64,000 nucleotides of DNA from UBA12087 sp964370815 (GCA_964370815.1 CAYJKQ010000012.1:14630-78629); one strand, 5' to 3'. Shown: positions 26,721 to 36,602, counted from the stretch's first letter. The notes: generated by a model from the sequence alone, not told the origin. Numbers and translations are program-made.

Positions 26721-27026
26721 TTCCTTTGCGCTAATAAACCGTTCTCTTTACTACAAACTTCAATTTCAACATGATCCCCATGTAAACTAACTTTGTTCAG
26801 ATCGACCCATACCCTTTGAGAGGGGTAAAGGGTGGACTCAACCTGTTTTTTTGCTTTTCATAAGCTTCCCATGAGAGCAGGGTCTAGTTTTGGGCGGAGA
26901 TACCCTGGATCCATTTAGAATTGTTGATGTTTTTCTCAGTCGTCTTCAGCACCTTTTACCTGATGGTTGTTATCATCCCTTTTTTGAATCCCATTTTTGG
27001 GTTGGTGAGGGATAACCTGGCTGTTT
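26721..27026. other. Intergenic region without a recognised gene
   Basis: The 306 bases between the convergent M20 and transglutaminase genes hold no supportable gene. A weak hairpin (ACCCTTT 26811-26817 with AAAGGGT 26827-26833) is followed by a run of T at about 26849, and could end the M20 transcript. Confidence 0.5.
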
Positions 27027-29414
27027 CTAGATAATCTCATCTTTCAATTCTTTCTTAAAGAATCGGTTGAAGTAATTATGAAATACCGCACGGTTTGTTA
27101 GTCGCCGAATAGTTAAACTGGCAGAACGTGCCGATCCGGCATCTTCGGTTTCCTGGCTGAACAGGTATTTTTGATATTCGTCGCGTAGAATTATTATTTC
27201 AGATGTGGCCTCAGGCAGGCATTCCATCAATGCGCTGCAAGCCTGCATTGGTGTATCCGCCTGGCTGGCAGCTTTATGAAAACGCTGAAGACTTTTATGA
27301 ATGACCTTGAAGTATTTCTGAATGGGGTCTTCAGAGGCTAAAATCACCCATTTCAATAACCAATCCGGCACAGTGAGGGAGTTCCGTTCGAGGATCAGCT
27401 TCATGCGGACCGGCAGAGGTGTGGGGATGGAACGCTGGCGTTGCTGTCCGCGCCAGAGCAAGAATCCACTCAGCCCGACGATCAGCAATCCAAAGAGAAC
27501 AACCACAATCCCTGGAGCACCGACCTGATTCTCATTTCCAGATGGGAGAATGTCAATTTCCGGTACCGTAGTGGGTTTGAATGGCTGCCGGGTGGCAATT
27601 TCATCTTCCAGATCCGGTCTGGCGAGGGCAGCAGGAATAGGATTAATGCTGAATTCAGGAGCAATACCGCTTGGTCGTGTGATCCCTTCCTGCGAAGAGG
27701 TAGGTTCAAATTCCACCCATCCAATTCCCGGGAAGTAAACTTCCGGCCAGGCATGGGCATCATTTTGTTTAACCGTTAGAACATTTCGCTGCCCGGGTAC
27801 TCTCTCACCCTGGGCAAAACCAACCACCAGGCGGGCAGGAATACCAGCCAACCGCAGCAGGATCACTTCCGCTGTAGCGGAATAATTACAATATCCCTGT
27901 TTATAATCCAGGAGAAACCATGCCAATATATCTGCACCGAAGGGCGGACGCGAAACCACCTTGCTGTAAGTGATCTCACGACGTAAATAGCTGGTAATGG
28001 CTGTGGCTTTGTCGAAGACCGTGTCTTTCTCAGAAACCAAACGGGCAGCCAGGGTGCTTAATTTACTGGAAAGGTTTGAGGGTACCTGCAAGTAATGGCG
28101 CAGAACCCAATCGGGATATTCCTCCCCAGCCTGGCGAAGTTCCAGAATGGTTGGGTTGGATTCAATAGCTTTCACCTGGTACGATTCACCGGCATGAATA
28201 ATGTTATCCACCTGTATTAGGATAGGATCCACCAGGTCGTCCCCCACCCGAAAGAGTGAGACTTGAACAGGTCGACTGATCCAGACGGTTTGAGCAGGTG
28301 TGAACAGGTTGAAAATTCGTCCCTGGGAGACCGAAAAAGTGAACTCACTTGGGTCAGGCAGACCTGCATCGGAGGTCAATATGGTTGGCAACTGCAAAGC
28401 TGGCATGGAGGGACTCAACCCCTGGCTGCTATGCTTTGAATTTGTCCATTGTCCGTTGGAGTATTCATCATATACGCGCACCCGCCAGTAATAGCGTTCG
28501 ACTACCGGGTCTGACGGGATTTCCACATTGAAGATGGTGGTATTCCCTGTGATGGCTCTTTGCCCCAATTCCAACAGGTCGCTATTGTAGTAATCATGAG
28601 TTGAGCTGGAAGAAGTACCTTCAAGCCCGGCTACTGCGTTGCCCAGATCCTTGCGGGCATTCTGCCATGGTTCACTGATCCGGTCCCAGGCATATTGAGC
28701 AATTAATACCGGTCGAGTCGGGGCTGGTATAACCCAGGCGAGTAAGAGGATGGCAGAAGCGTAAATGACCAGCGTCAGGTTCATCTCCTTGTGGGAATCG
28801 GCAGAGCTGTGAATGTGGTTTTCTTTCCAGAAGCGTCTTTTTTGTAAGATAAACCTACGTCCCAACAATAACAAAGAAAAGAACATGCAGAAGATCACAA
28901 AAATAATTCGGTTATATTGAATATTGTCGTATACCTGGATGAGGACCAATATTACCCAGGTCGGCAGCAAAGTGCCCACCATATTCTCGTGCCGTGACCA
29001 TTGGTAGCCTGCCAGAAGACTGATGCACCAATAGATCAATGCCACCATTAAGATGAACATGAGAGTATCATCAACAGGTTTCTTATGAACAAAAAGTTCT
29101 AATGAGTTCCACAATCTCCCAAGAATACTCGCCAGTCGCTCAAGCCAGGTTATATCTTCATAGAATTCCGCACCGATCACCCAGGGCAGGGCGACCAGAC
29201 TGTACACAAACGACAGCAAGCTGGCGATGATGGGACGAATGCGACTGACCCCCAACATCATGCCGAGAGTTACACCCAAAATTGTGAGTGTCAGGGTTAT
29301 TTCAAGTCCGGTAGTCCATTTTGTGGCAACGAGCCTGATAGCAGAGAGTAATAAAGTCACCATTATTAACGCGGCTGCCGGGAAATCCCAAGACCGGGAG
29401 GGATTGCTTTTCAT
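27027..29414 (-). CDS. Transglutaminase-like membrane protein (TgpA/DUF3488-type)
   Basis: A 795-residue protein. About six N-terminal membrane helices (residues 10-240) precede a large extracytoplasmic transglutaminase-core domain, then another membrane helix (VGAPGIVVVLFGLLIVGLSGFL) and a cytoplasmic tail of about 130 residues. The catalytic Cys is in QGYCNYSATAEV, the His in NDAHAWPEV and the Asp/Glu region in GWVEFEPTSSQ, so the triad looks complete. Bacterial TgpA-like proteins are membrane proteases or transglutaminases, often near MoxR and DUF58 genes; none are seen here. A -10 TACACT lies 6 bases before the ATG on the minus strand, suggesting a leaderless message. Confidence 0.9.
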   Translation of the reverse strand: MKSNPSRSWDFPAAALIMVTLLLSAIRLVATKWTTGLEITLTLTILGVTLGMMLGVSRIRPIIASLLSFVYSLVALPWVIGAEFYEDITWLERLASILGRLWNSLELFVHKKPVDDTLMFILMVALIYWCISLLAGYQWSRHENMVGTLLPTWVILVLIQVYDNIQYNRIIFVIFCMFFSLLLLGRRFILQKRRFWKENHIHSSADSHKEMNLTLVIYASAILLLAWVIPAPTRPVLIAQYAWDRISEPWQNARKDLGNAVAGLEGTSSSSTHDYYNSDLLELGQRAITGNTTIFNVEIPSDPVVERYYWRVRVYDEYSNGQWTNSKHSSQGLSPSMPALQLPTILTSDAGLPDPSEFTFSVSQGRIFNLFTPAQTVWISRPVQVSLFRVGDDLVDPILIQVDNIIHAGESYQVKAIESNPTILELRQAGEEYPDWVLRHYLQVPSNLSSKLSTLAARLVSEKDTVFDKATAITSYLRREITYSKVVSRPPFGADILAWFLLDYKQGYCNYSATAEVILLRLAGIPARLVVGFAQGERVPGQRNVLTVKQNDAHAWPEVYFPGIGWVEFEPTSSQEGITRPSGIAPEFSINPIPAALARPDLEDEIATRQPFKPTTVPEIDILPSGNENQVGAPGIVVVLFGLLIVGLSGFLLWRGQQRQRSIPTPLPVRMKLILERNSLTVPDWLLKWVILASEDPIQKYFKVIHKSLQRFHKAASQADTPMQACSALMECLPEATSEIIILRDEYQKYLFSQETEDAGSARSASLTIRRLTNRAVFHNYFNRFFKKELKDEII

Positions 29415-29510
29415 GATTTAAGTGTACAATGATACCATTCAACCCGTCAATGCTCCCTGCTGATATCCTTTCCTTAAATTCCGGGAGATTTCGATTTTTT
29501 GGAGGTATTT

Positions 29511-30506
29511 ATGGACACGATCATGAACGCTGGCATCAACTGGATAGCTACTTTGCAAGGAATGGGATCCTGGTTAATCTTACCCATGCAAGCATTCAGT
29601 TTTTTAGGTTCGGAAGATTTCTTTATGCTGGTTCTACCGGCGTTGTATTGGAGTGTGAACGCAGCGCTTGGTTTACGGGTGGGGGTGATCCTGCTGGTTG
29701 GCAGCAGCTTAAATGATATGTTAAAGCTGGCATTTCATGCGCCACGCCCTTATTGGATGAGCACCAAAATCCAGGCGTTTGCTTCTGAAACCGGATTTGG
29801 GCTGCCATCTGGTCATTCACAATCGGCTGTGGGTGTGTGGGGTATGCTGGCATCACAGATCAAGAAACGCTGGGTTTGGGTCATTGCAATTCTACTCATG
29901 GTTCTGATCGGGTTATCGCGCATCTACCTGGGGGTTCATTATCCTACAGATGTGTTGATGGGCTGGCTGGCTGGATCTGTGATCCTGTGGCTGGTATTGC
30001 AGCTTTGGGATAAGACAGAAGCCTGGTTGAGAATGCTCAGCATGGGAAAGCAGATATTGGCAGTTTTCTTTTTTTCGCTGCTGCTGATCACTCTGGCTTT
30101 GATCCCATCCTTCTGGTTACGGTCTGTTGGCTGGCAAGTACCTGCCACCTGGCTGCAAAATGCATCCTTGAATTTTCCGGGAGGAGATCCGCCCAATCCC
30201 ACCTCTCTTTCCGGTCTGTTCTCGACCACCGGCACATTGTTTGGCCTGGGAGCAGGATTGGCCTGGCTGACCAAGAGGGGGGGGTTCCATGCAAATGGCT
30301 CCGGTTGGCAGCGTACCCTGCGGTATGTGGTGGGTGTGATCGGGGTTCTGGTCATCCGCTACGGTCTGAAAGCCATTTTCCCTGAGGGCGAAACCTGGCT
30401 GGCACTTACTTTTCAATATATTCGTTATGCTGCCATAGGTGCCTGGGTTTCGGCTGGCGCGCCGCTATTGTTCTTTGCCTTAAGGCTGGCACAAAAGAAC
30501 CGTTGA
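29511..30506 (+). CDS. PAP2-family phosphatase, membrane-bound
   Basis: A protein of about 331 residues; the ATG at 29511 is chosen because GGAGG sits 5 bases before it. The three PAP2 motifs are intact: KLAFHAPRPYW (about 70-80), LPSGHSQSAVGVWG (about 98-111) and SRIYLGVHYPTDVLMGW (about 135-152), the second and third supplying the catalytic histidines. The family removes phosphate from phosphatidate, undecaprenyl pyrophosphate or related lipids at the outer membrane face. It is longer than usual: about 160 extra C-terminal residues contain three or four further membrane helices. Confidence 0.9.
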   Translation: MDTIMNAGINWIATLQGMGSWLILPMQAFSFLGSEDFFMLVLPALYWSVNAALGLRVGVILLVGSSLNDMLKLAFHAPRPYWMSTKIQAFASETGFGLPSGHSQSAVGVWGMLASQIKKRWVWVIAILLMVLIGLSRIYLGVHYPTDVLMGWLAGSVILWLVLQLWDKTEAWLRMLSMGKQILAVFFFSLLLITLALIPSFWLRSVGWQVPATWLQNASLNFPGGDPPNPTSLSGLFSTTGTLFGLGAGLAWLTKRGGFHANGSGWQRTLRYVVGVIGVLVIRYGLKAIFPEGETWLALTFQYIRYAAIGAWVSAGAPLLFFALRLAQKNR

Positions 30507-30636
30507 TACGCATCTCAATTTGAGTGAAAGTGTTCTAAACCATATCCATCCGTCTTATTATCGACTCGTCACTGGGCTGTTTGAATTGTAAAAAAGAAAC
30601 TGCGAGCCGGTATAAGATATCTTTTAATTTCCATCA

Positions 30637-30642
30637 AGGAGG
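30637..30642 (+). promoter_or_regulatory. Ribosome binding site fixing the TTG start of acsA
   Basis: A full AGGAGG lies 6 bases before TTG at 30649. The next ATG in frame is eight codons later with no such site, so TTG is the likely start. Confidence 0.75.
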
Positions 30643-30648
30643 TTTACT

Positions 30649-32553
30649 TTGAACCCGGAGAATAAATCCAAAATGGAAGGGGAAGTTTTTTACCCCTCGC
30701 AAAGTACTATTGACCAGGCTATTGTTAAAGATTGGGAAGCATTAGCGCATTCTGCCAACCAGGACATGCCCGGATTTTGGGGATCACAGGCGGGCGAATT
30801 GGAATGGTATCAAAAATGGGAAACAGTCTTAGACGATTCAAACAAGCCTTTTTACAAATGGTTCAGCGGGGCGAAGGTCAATATTGTTCATAATTGTATC
30901 GATCGCCATTTGAGTACTTTTCGCAAGAACAAACTGGCATTAGTCTGGGAAAGTGAGGATGGCAAGCTGGAACGCACTTTCTCATATTTTTCCATGAATC
31001 GGGAAGTCTCACGCATGGCCAACATCATCAAAGCCATGGGTGTGGTAAAAGGAGATCTGGTAACTATTTATATGGGGCGCGTTCCTGAGATCGTTTTTGC
31101 CATGCTGGCATGTGCCAAGATCGGCGCCATCCACTCAGTGGTATTTGGCGGTTTCTCGGTCGACGCATTACAAGGACGCATTGAGGACAGTCAGTCCAAA
31201 CTGGTTATCACCTGTGATGGCAGCTATCAGAACGGCAAGGTGGTCGAATTGAAGCGAATTGTGGACGAGGCTGTGAAAGACTGCCCCAGCGTAGAGAATA
31301 TTATTGTGGTACGACGTATCGGACAGGATGTGCCCATGGAAGCCGGGAGGGATCACTGGTACCATGCTTTGTGCGCATTGCCCATTGCCAACGGCAAATG
31401 CCCAACGGAAGTCATGGATGCAGAAGACCCTCTTTTTATCCTGTATACATCCGGTTCCACCGGCAAACCTAAAGCCATCCTGCACACACACGGCGGTTAT
31501 ATGGTGGGCACCTATACCACCCTGAAGTATGTGTTTGATTTGAAGGATGATGACCGCTGGTGGTGTGCCGCAGATCCGGGCTGGATCACCGGTCACTCCT
31601 ATATCGTGTATGGACCCATGTTAAACGGTGCCACAACGTTTCTGTTTGAGGGCGGTCCAACTTACCCTTATCCCAACCGCTGGTGGCAATGCATCGAACG
31701 CTATGGCATCACAGTCTTCTACACGGCACCAACTGCCATACGGGGATTGATGCGTTTTGGAGATGCCTGGCCGAACAAACACGACCTGTCCTCCCTGCGA
31801 TTGCTAGGGTCGGTGGGTGAACCCATCAACCCAGAAGCCTGGAAGTGGTATTACACTGTCATCGGCAAGGAACGTTGTCCGATCATGGATACCTGGTGGC
31901 AAACTGAGACCGGTATGTTCATGATCGCCCCCACTCCCACAGTTCCGCTCAAGCCCGGTTCAGGCACGCGTCCATTCTTCGGCCAGGAGGCTGAGATACT
32001 GAATGAGGAGGGCGAACCTGTGGCAGATGGAGAGGAGGGCTACCTGGTTCTTAAAAATCCGTGGCCTGCCATGCTGCGCGGCATCCATGGTGATCCGGAT
32101 CGGTATGTGAAACAATATTGGAGTAAATATCCCGGCAAATACATGACCGGTGACTCAGCCAAACGTGATAAAGATGGCTATTATTGGATCATCGGGCGGG
32201 TGGATGACGTTCTCAAGGTTTCCGGACATCGTTTGGGAACTGCAGAAGTAGAGTCATCCCTGGTCAGCCACGAAGCTGTGGCGGAAGCAGCAGCCATTGG
32301 TCTGCCCCACGAGATCAAGGGGCATGGCATACATGTCTTCTGTGTATTGAAACAGGGCTACAATCCTTCCCATGACCTGGGTGAGACCTTGCGCCAACAT
32401 GTAGCCACCCATATGGGACCGATCGCCCGTCCGGAGGAAGTTACTTTCGTGGAGAAGCTGCCCAAGACACGCTCCGGCAAGATCATGCGGCGTGTATTAA
32501 AGGCGCGTGCCCAAGGTTTACCGGAGGGTGATATCTCCACGCTCGAAGAATAA
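30649..32553 (+). CDS. acsA: Acetyl-CoA synthetase (AMP-forming)
   Basis: Activates acetate to acetyl-CoA through acetyl-AMP. At 634 residues it has the normal length and the full set of adenylating-enzyme motifs: YTSGSTGKPKAILHTHGG (P-loop-like, about 264-281), WWCAADPGWITGHSYIVYGP, DTWWQTETGMFM, the TGDSAKRDKDGYYWIIGRVDD hinge, SGHRLGTAEVE, and the C-terminal KTRSGKIMRRVL, whose lysine is the acetylation-controlled catalytic residue. A hinged rotation of the last 110 residues is known for the family. It is transcribed alone, with a strong terminator after it. Confidence 0.96.
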   Translation: MNPENKSKMEGEVFYPSQSTIDQAIVKDWEALAHSANQDMPGFWGSQAGELEWYQKWETVLDDSNKPFYKWFSGAKVNIVHNCIDRHLSTFRKNKLALVWESEDGKLERTFSYFSMNREVSRMANIIKAMGVVKGDLVTIYMGRVPEIVFAMLACAKIGAIHSVVFGGFSVDALQGRIEDSQSKLVITCDGSYQNGKVVELKRIVDEAVKDCPSVENIIVVRRIGQDVPMEAGRDHWYHALCALPIANGKCPTEVMDAEDPLFILYTSGSTGKPKAILHTHGGYMVGTYTTLKYVFDLKDDDRWWCAADPGWITGHSYIVYGPMLNGATTFLFEGGPTYPYPNRWWQCIERYGITVFYTAPTAIRGLMRFGDAWPNKHDLSSLRLLGSVGEPINPEAWKWYYTVIGKERCPIMDTWWQTETGMFMIAPTPTVPLKPGSGTRPFFGQEAEILNEEGEPVADGEEGYLVLKNPWPAMLRGIHGDPDRYVKQYWSKYPGKYMTGDSAKRDKDGYYWIIGRVDDVLKVSGHRLGTAEVESSLVSHEAVAEAAAIGLPHEIKGHGIHVFCVLKQGYNPSHDLGETLRQHVATHMGPIARPEEVTFVEKLPKTRSGKIMRRVLKARAQGLPEGDISTLEE

Positions 32554-32569
32554 CAAATATTTAATAATA

Positions 32570-32606
32570 AAGACTTCCGAAATCTCAATTTGACTTCGGA
32601 AGTCTT
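32570..32606 (+). terminator. Rho-independent terminator of acsA
   Basis: A perfect 12-bp stem (32570-32581 with 32595-32606), G/C in the middle, and followed by TTTTTA. It lies 16 bases after the acsA stop. Confidence 0.85.
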
Positions 32607-32723
32607 TTTATGTCATCGCCACTCTGGAACGGGAGGTCTAATATACCTATTCTCCGACTTGAACTAAAACCTGGTGATAGATCCTTACAAGCGATAGAGA
32701 GCGATTTTATCAGACTCTCACTT

Positions 32724-34934
32724 CTAATCCTTAATCAAGGCAAAAAACAACCTGACAACTTCGGGGTCAAAATGACTGCCAGCTCCATCACGAATGTATT
32801 TTGCTGCCTGGGTTTTTTTCCAGGCTGGTCGGTAGGAACGCTCCATCTGCAACGTGTCATAGACATCAGCAACTGCACAGATGCGCGCTCCTAGTGGGAT
32901 GATGTCGGCTTTCAATCCATGCGGATAACCACTTCCATTCCATTTCTCATGATGGCTGTATGGAATATCCAATGACTTGTGCCAGTTGGAAATCTTGGAT
33001 AACAGATCATAGGCGATCCTGGGATGCTGGTGTACCAATTCCCACTCGGAGGCAGTCAACCCACCAGGTTTTAATAGGATGCTTTCTGGTATTCCCAGCA
33101 TTCCAATATCGTGCATCATAACGCCATGTCGGAGGTGTAAGATCTCATCCCCACTAATGCCCAAGGCGGACGCGATCTTTACACTAATATCCATCACACG
33201 CCTGGCATGTCCCGCAGAAAAAGGATCTCGAATTTCAAGGGTTTGCGCCCATGCTTCAATGGTCGTATCGTATGCACTTGCCATCTCAATATTCAACCTT
33301 TGTAAACTTTCGAAAAGACCTGAATTATCGATGGCGATCGAAGCCTGATGGGCAAATGCTTCCAAATAATCATACCAATCACGGTCATGTATGTTATTTG
33401 ACCGGTCATAAACTTCCAAAACACCATTCACCTTGCTTTTTGCCAATAAAGGCACACCGATATAACTGATGAAATCTTCTGAGATTAAATTTGCCGGCAC
33501 ACTGGCAGCATTCACTCCTTTTAGATCCCCAATCTCGATCATCTTGCGACCTTTAACTACCTGACCTGGCAGACTTCCCATTAAATCCAGGTTGGTAGTG
33601 CGCACTCCAGAATTGCGAAAACCATGTCCATAAACAAAATTCAACAATTGAGAGTGCTGGTTATATAACAAGATATCCACTGCACTAACATTTAATTGGT
33701 TCTGGGCTGTCTCACTGATGATGGCAAGGGTGGACCTCATATCGAAACTGGAAGAGATAGCCCTGTCGATCTGGCGAAGAGATTCGATATTCTTTAAGCG
33801 CTTTATGGTCTGTTCGAACAGACGGGCATTGTCCAGGGCGATGCCAGCCTGCGCGGCCAGGGTTGTGACCATCCTCTCGTCTGCCTGGCTGAAAGCGTTC
33901 AACGTTTCACTTTCCAGGCTGATGACACCTATGGAACGCTCACCTGCCAAAATTGGTACATACAATCCGGATTTAATATCCGAAAACAGATCCAAATAGT
34001 GTTCGTCCTGTTTTACATCTGCCACTCGAACAGTCTGCCTGGTATGCCAGACCCAGCCACTCAAACCATCCTCTGGTTTTCTGATCATGGCATTAAAGCG
34101 ATCCTTGACCATTTTGCGATCACTTTCGTTTAATAATCCAGGTTGATTGAAAGCCAGCAAGGATAGGCTGTCACTCTCCGGGAGGTAATACCGGATGGCT
34201 ATATGATGCCAGTTTAGTTCCTGTATGAACAGATCGACGATCTTTTGACCGATCTGCTGCGGTGTCATCAATTGCCCCACCGCTTTGCTGAACTCTGCCA
34301 GAATCTCCAGTTCCTTCAGATGTTGTTTCAGGTCTTCTTCGGCTTTCTGGCGAGCAGAAATCTCATCTTTCATTTCTTCCATCAGGTGCAACAGGGCGAT
34401 CTGATTTTGCTTCAGTTTAGTGTTGGCTGCCAGTGTATCCTTTTCTGCTTTGCGCCTCTGTTCAAGCTCATTCTCAATATCGGTTGTGCGTCCCCCAACC
34501 AACGGAGAAAGCCCTGCCAGCTCCTGTTTCTCCTGTGCAGCTGCGGCATGGATCTTTAACATAGCCTGAACGAGATCGATCAGCTCGCTATCTTCACAGG
34601 GAATTGTCAACAATGCGTCAACGCCTGATTCCAGGGCTTTACTGCGATTAATCTTATTCTTTTTTAACGCGGTCAGGAGAATCAGGGGAATATGTTTTAG
34701 ACGATCCTCCGCTTTCATGCGATGGGCAATTTCGTATCCATCCACACCTGGCATGACACTCTCCAACAGAATGACATCGGGTTGTTCTTTCAAAGCCAGC
34801 TCGATCCCGGCTTCCCCGCTGGAAGCAGTCAAGATCACAGCATCCCGGAAAGAATCCTGAATGGCTGTCTTGAGAGCTACCAGTTTTATGGGATTGTCAT
34901 CGATAGCCAGAATTTTAATTACTTGCTTTGCCAA
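32724..34934 (-). CDS. Pseudo-receiver, double GAF and HD-GYP signalling protein
   Basis: A 736-residue cytoplasmic protein. The receiver-like domain (about 1-125) keeps the acidic pair (AIDDNP, 12-13) but the phosphoacceptor is Glu58 (VILLESVMPGVDG) and the conserved Lys is Ile (LLTIPCED), so it cannot be phosphorylated normally. A coiled coil (about 150-210) and two GAF domains (about 215-370 and 390-550) follow. The C-terminal HD-GYP domain has MMHDIG, HQHP, HHEKWNGSGYP and DVYDTL, with the GYP signature of cyclic di-GMP phosphodiesterases; the usual HDIGK Lys is Met. The start is TTG with GGAG 7 bases before it. Confidence 0.88.
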   Translation of the reverse strand: MAKQVIKILAIDDNPIKLVALKTAIQDSFRDAVILTASSGEAGIELALKEQPDVILLESVMPGVDGYEIAHRMKAEDRLKHIPLILLTALKKNKINRSKALESGVDALLTIPCEDSELIDLVQAMLKIHAAAAQEKQELAGLSPLVGGRTTDIENELEQRRKAEKDTLAANTKLKQNQIALLHLMEEMKDEISARQKAEEDLKQHLKELEILAEFSKAVGQLMTPQQIGQKIVDLFIQELNWHHIAIRYYLPESDSLSLLAFNQPGLLNESDRKMVKDRFNAMIRKPEDGLSGWVWHTRQTVRVADVKQDEHYLDLFSDIKSGLYVPILAGERSIGVISLESETLNAFSQADERMVTTLAAQAGIALDNARLFEQTIKRLKNIESLRQIDRAISSSFDMRSTLAIISETAQNQLNVSAVDILLYNQHSQLLNFVYGHGFRNSGVRTTNLDLMGSLPGQVVKGRKMIEIGDLKGVNAASVPANLISEDFISYIGVPLLAKSKVNGVLEVYDRSNNIHDRDWYDYLEAFAHQASIAIDNSGLFESLQRLNIEMASAYDTTIEAWAQTLEIRDPFSAGHARRVMDISVKIASALGISGDEILHLRHGVMMHDIGMLGIPESILLKPGGLTASEWELVHQHPRIAYDLLSKISNWHKSLDIPYSHHEKWNGSGYPHGLKADIIPLGARICAVADVYDTLQMERSYRPAWKKTQAAKYIRDGAGSHFDPEVVRLFFALIKD

Positions 34935-35092
34935 CCCACATCTCCTGAAAGGTGTTCTTAATCGTAAACTGCTGATATATATATTCAGTCGGAATGGTTC
35001 TACCCGCCATGGACATTTATTAAATTGGATATCCTGAGTGGGTCGAGAAAGAACTGTTTTGGAGAGATATATTTAATTGTAAATATTATGTT

Positions 35093-35252
35093 ACTACTCA
35101 GGCTTGTCACCCTCCCGAAGGACGCCGGGACGGTGTGAGGGAGCGTTCCTTGCGACCGAAGGGTCTCCTGCACTGCCAGGGGATCCTTCACTCCGTTCAG
35201 GATGACAGTCGTGTTCGAATTGTCTCGATGAAAGTCAGTATGGCTGAGCAGT
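35093..35252. repeat. Repeat with ACTRCTCAG inverted ends, variant 2
   Basis: The left end ACTACTCAGGC and the right end GGCTGAGCAGT are inverted relative to each other and match the termini of the MITE-like family elsewhere in this window. Its core is a different sequence: an inner segment (35105-35207) runs from TGTCACCCT to AGGATGACA and resembles widespread intergenic repeats in environmental bacteria. Confidence 0.55.
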
Positions 35253-35402
35253 TACATTATTATACCCTTTTTGGAAAGCTGATAATTTATAGGAATAAAT
35301 AACTTTAATGTAAGCTTCTTAATAAATTAGAGAGTTTTCTCTGTTTCTGATGGCAGACTCAGCCAGGTTTATGAGGTGGAGTGAAACAGGTACGAAATAC
35401 AG

Positions 35403-35457
35403 GTAAAAAGTGCTGTGGATGCTCTGCGATCAAATATCCACCCATTGCACGGCTGGA
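35403..35457 (+). repeat. 55-base sequence duplicated across the assembly gap (left copy)
   Basis: Bases 35403-35457 are identical to 35558-35612 on the other side of the N run. This is most simply a contig overlap that was not merged. Confidence 0.8.
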
Positions 35458-35557
35458 NNNNNNNNNNNNNNNNNNNNNNNNNNNNNNNNNNNNNNNNNNN
35501 NNNNNNNNNNNNNNNNNNNNNNNNNNNNNNNNNNNNNNNNNNNNNNNNNNNNNNNNN
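35458..35557. other. Assembly gap (100 N)
   Basis: Exactly 100 N, a scaffolding placeholder rather than a measured length. Confidence 0.99.
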
Positions 35558-35635
35558 GTAAAAAGTGCTGTGGATGCTCTGCGATCAAATATCCACCCAT
35601 TGCACGGCTGGATATTTTATCTTAATATTTTCCAT

Positions 35636-36028
35636 TCAGCGCACTTCACTCATAAGAGCCAGCAGGTTCGCATCCGGATCCCGGAAAAAAGCCATCCACA
35701 GTTCATGGTCTGGTAATCTGGCAACCAGGTTTGGTTTCTCTTCAAATTCCACACCCCGGGCTATCAAGGTATCATAGGCAGCCTGCAAGTCGGGTACTTT
35801 GTAATAGATGATGGAACTGTAATTCTTAATCCTTGGCTCGCCCGCTGCATCCAGTAATAGGCGAACGCCATCACAATCAAAAAAACCAAGACCTGGAGGA
35901 GCCTTGAATAGAAAATGCATTCCTAAAACATCTCGGTAAAAAGCGATCGCCCGGTCAACATCACTCACCGGAACTGCGATCTGTCCTATGCTTGTTAATC
36001 CAAAGTTATTGATCCCGGTTTCTGCCAT
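35636..36028 (-). CDS. VOC superfamily (glyoxalase/dioxygenase-like) protein
   Basis: A 130-residue metalloenzyme-fold protein with the paired beta-alpha-beta-beta-beta modules of the vicinal oxygen chelate superfamily. The first module reads IGQIAVPVSDVDRAIAFYRDVLGM (about 15-38) and the second KVPDLQAAYDTLIARGVEF, closing with FFRDPDANLLALM. Members isomerise glyoxal adducts, open rings or bind drugs; the function here is unknown. GGGAG precedes the ATG. It runs in the same direction as the OsmC gene 29 bases upstream and may be co-transcribed with it. Confidence 0.88.
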   Translation of the reverse strand: MAETGINNFGLTSIGQIAVPVSDVDRAIAFYRDVLGMHFLFKAPPGLGFFDCDGVRLLLDAAGEPRIKNYSSIIYYKVPDLQAAYDTLIARGVEFEEKPNLVARLPDHELWMAFFRDPDANLLALMSEVR

Positions 36029-36057
36029 GTTGTGCTCCCGTTGGTTCCCTCATGCAA

Positions 36058-36474
36058 TTATTGCACTTCCACGATCCGATAAACCAGATCTATATTCACA
36101 GCTTTATTGATCATGTTTTGAGCGGGGCAATATTTTTGGGATGACAATTCCATAGCCCTTTCAACCGCTTTCGGGTCAATATTCCTGCCGGTGACCACAT
36201 ACTCGATCTGCACCCACTCCCAAACCTTTGGATGGGAATCTGCGTTCCTGGCGTGGACAAACACTTCAAAACCGACTACATCCTGTTTCTTCTTCATTAG
36301 AATGGAGATAACATCCATAGCAGTGCATCCCGCCAAACCAACTCCCAGTAGTTCCATAGGTCTGAAGCCTGCCTGACCAACATCCATAGCGGATGCCAGG
36401 TGAACCTGTATACCATTTCCTGCATTCCCATCAAACTCCAACCCCTTTTGAGCCCATTTAACATTTGCTTCCAT
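36058..36474 (-). CDS. OsmC family protein
   Basis: A 138-residue protein of the OsmC/Ohr superfamily, which reduces organic hydroperoxides through two cysteines. Both are present: one in GLAGCTAMDVI (about residue 50) and the other in KYCPAQNMI (about 115). The N-terminal part (NGIQVHLASAMDVGQAGFRPMELLG) fits the OsmC-like subgroup. AGGAG lies 4-8 bases before the ATG. It precedes the VOC gene by 29 bases on the same strand. Confidence 0.9.
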   Translation of the reverse strand: MEANVKWAQKGLEFDGNAGNGIQVHLASAMDVGQAGFRPMELLGVGLAGCTAMDVISILMKKKQDVVGFEVFVHARNADSHPKVWEWVQIEYVVTGRNIDPKAVERAMELSSQKYCPAQNMINKAVNIDLVYRIVEVQ

Positions 36475-36602
36475 TATGTCTCCTTGATCGTCATTGATAA
36501 CAGCAATCTGTACAGTCGATCCATATCAATGCTTTTAATTATGAACCTTAAAACCTGAGAAATCTTCAGGAGTTGATATCTTCTCAAAAAAAGGGGGAGG
36601 AG

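Larger units (their letters stand above)
34935..35635. other. Non-coding region with repeats and an assembly gap
   Basis: About 700 bases without a supportable gene. It contains a repeat flanked by inverted ACTACTCAG/CTGAGCAGT ends (35093-35252), a repeat-like hairpin inside it (35105-35207), 100 N (35458-35557), and a 55-base sequence found identically on both sides of the N run. Apparent frames here are repeat or gap artefacts. Confidence 0.8.

Noticed and set aside
35381..35777. Open frames running through or beside the N run
   Set aside because: They exist only because N is translated as unknown residues and because the same 55 bases occur on both sides of the gap.
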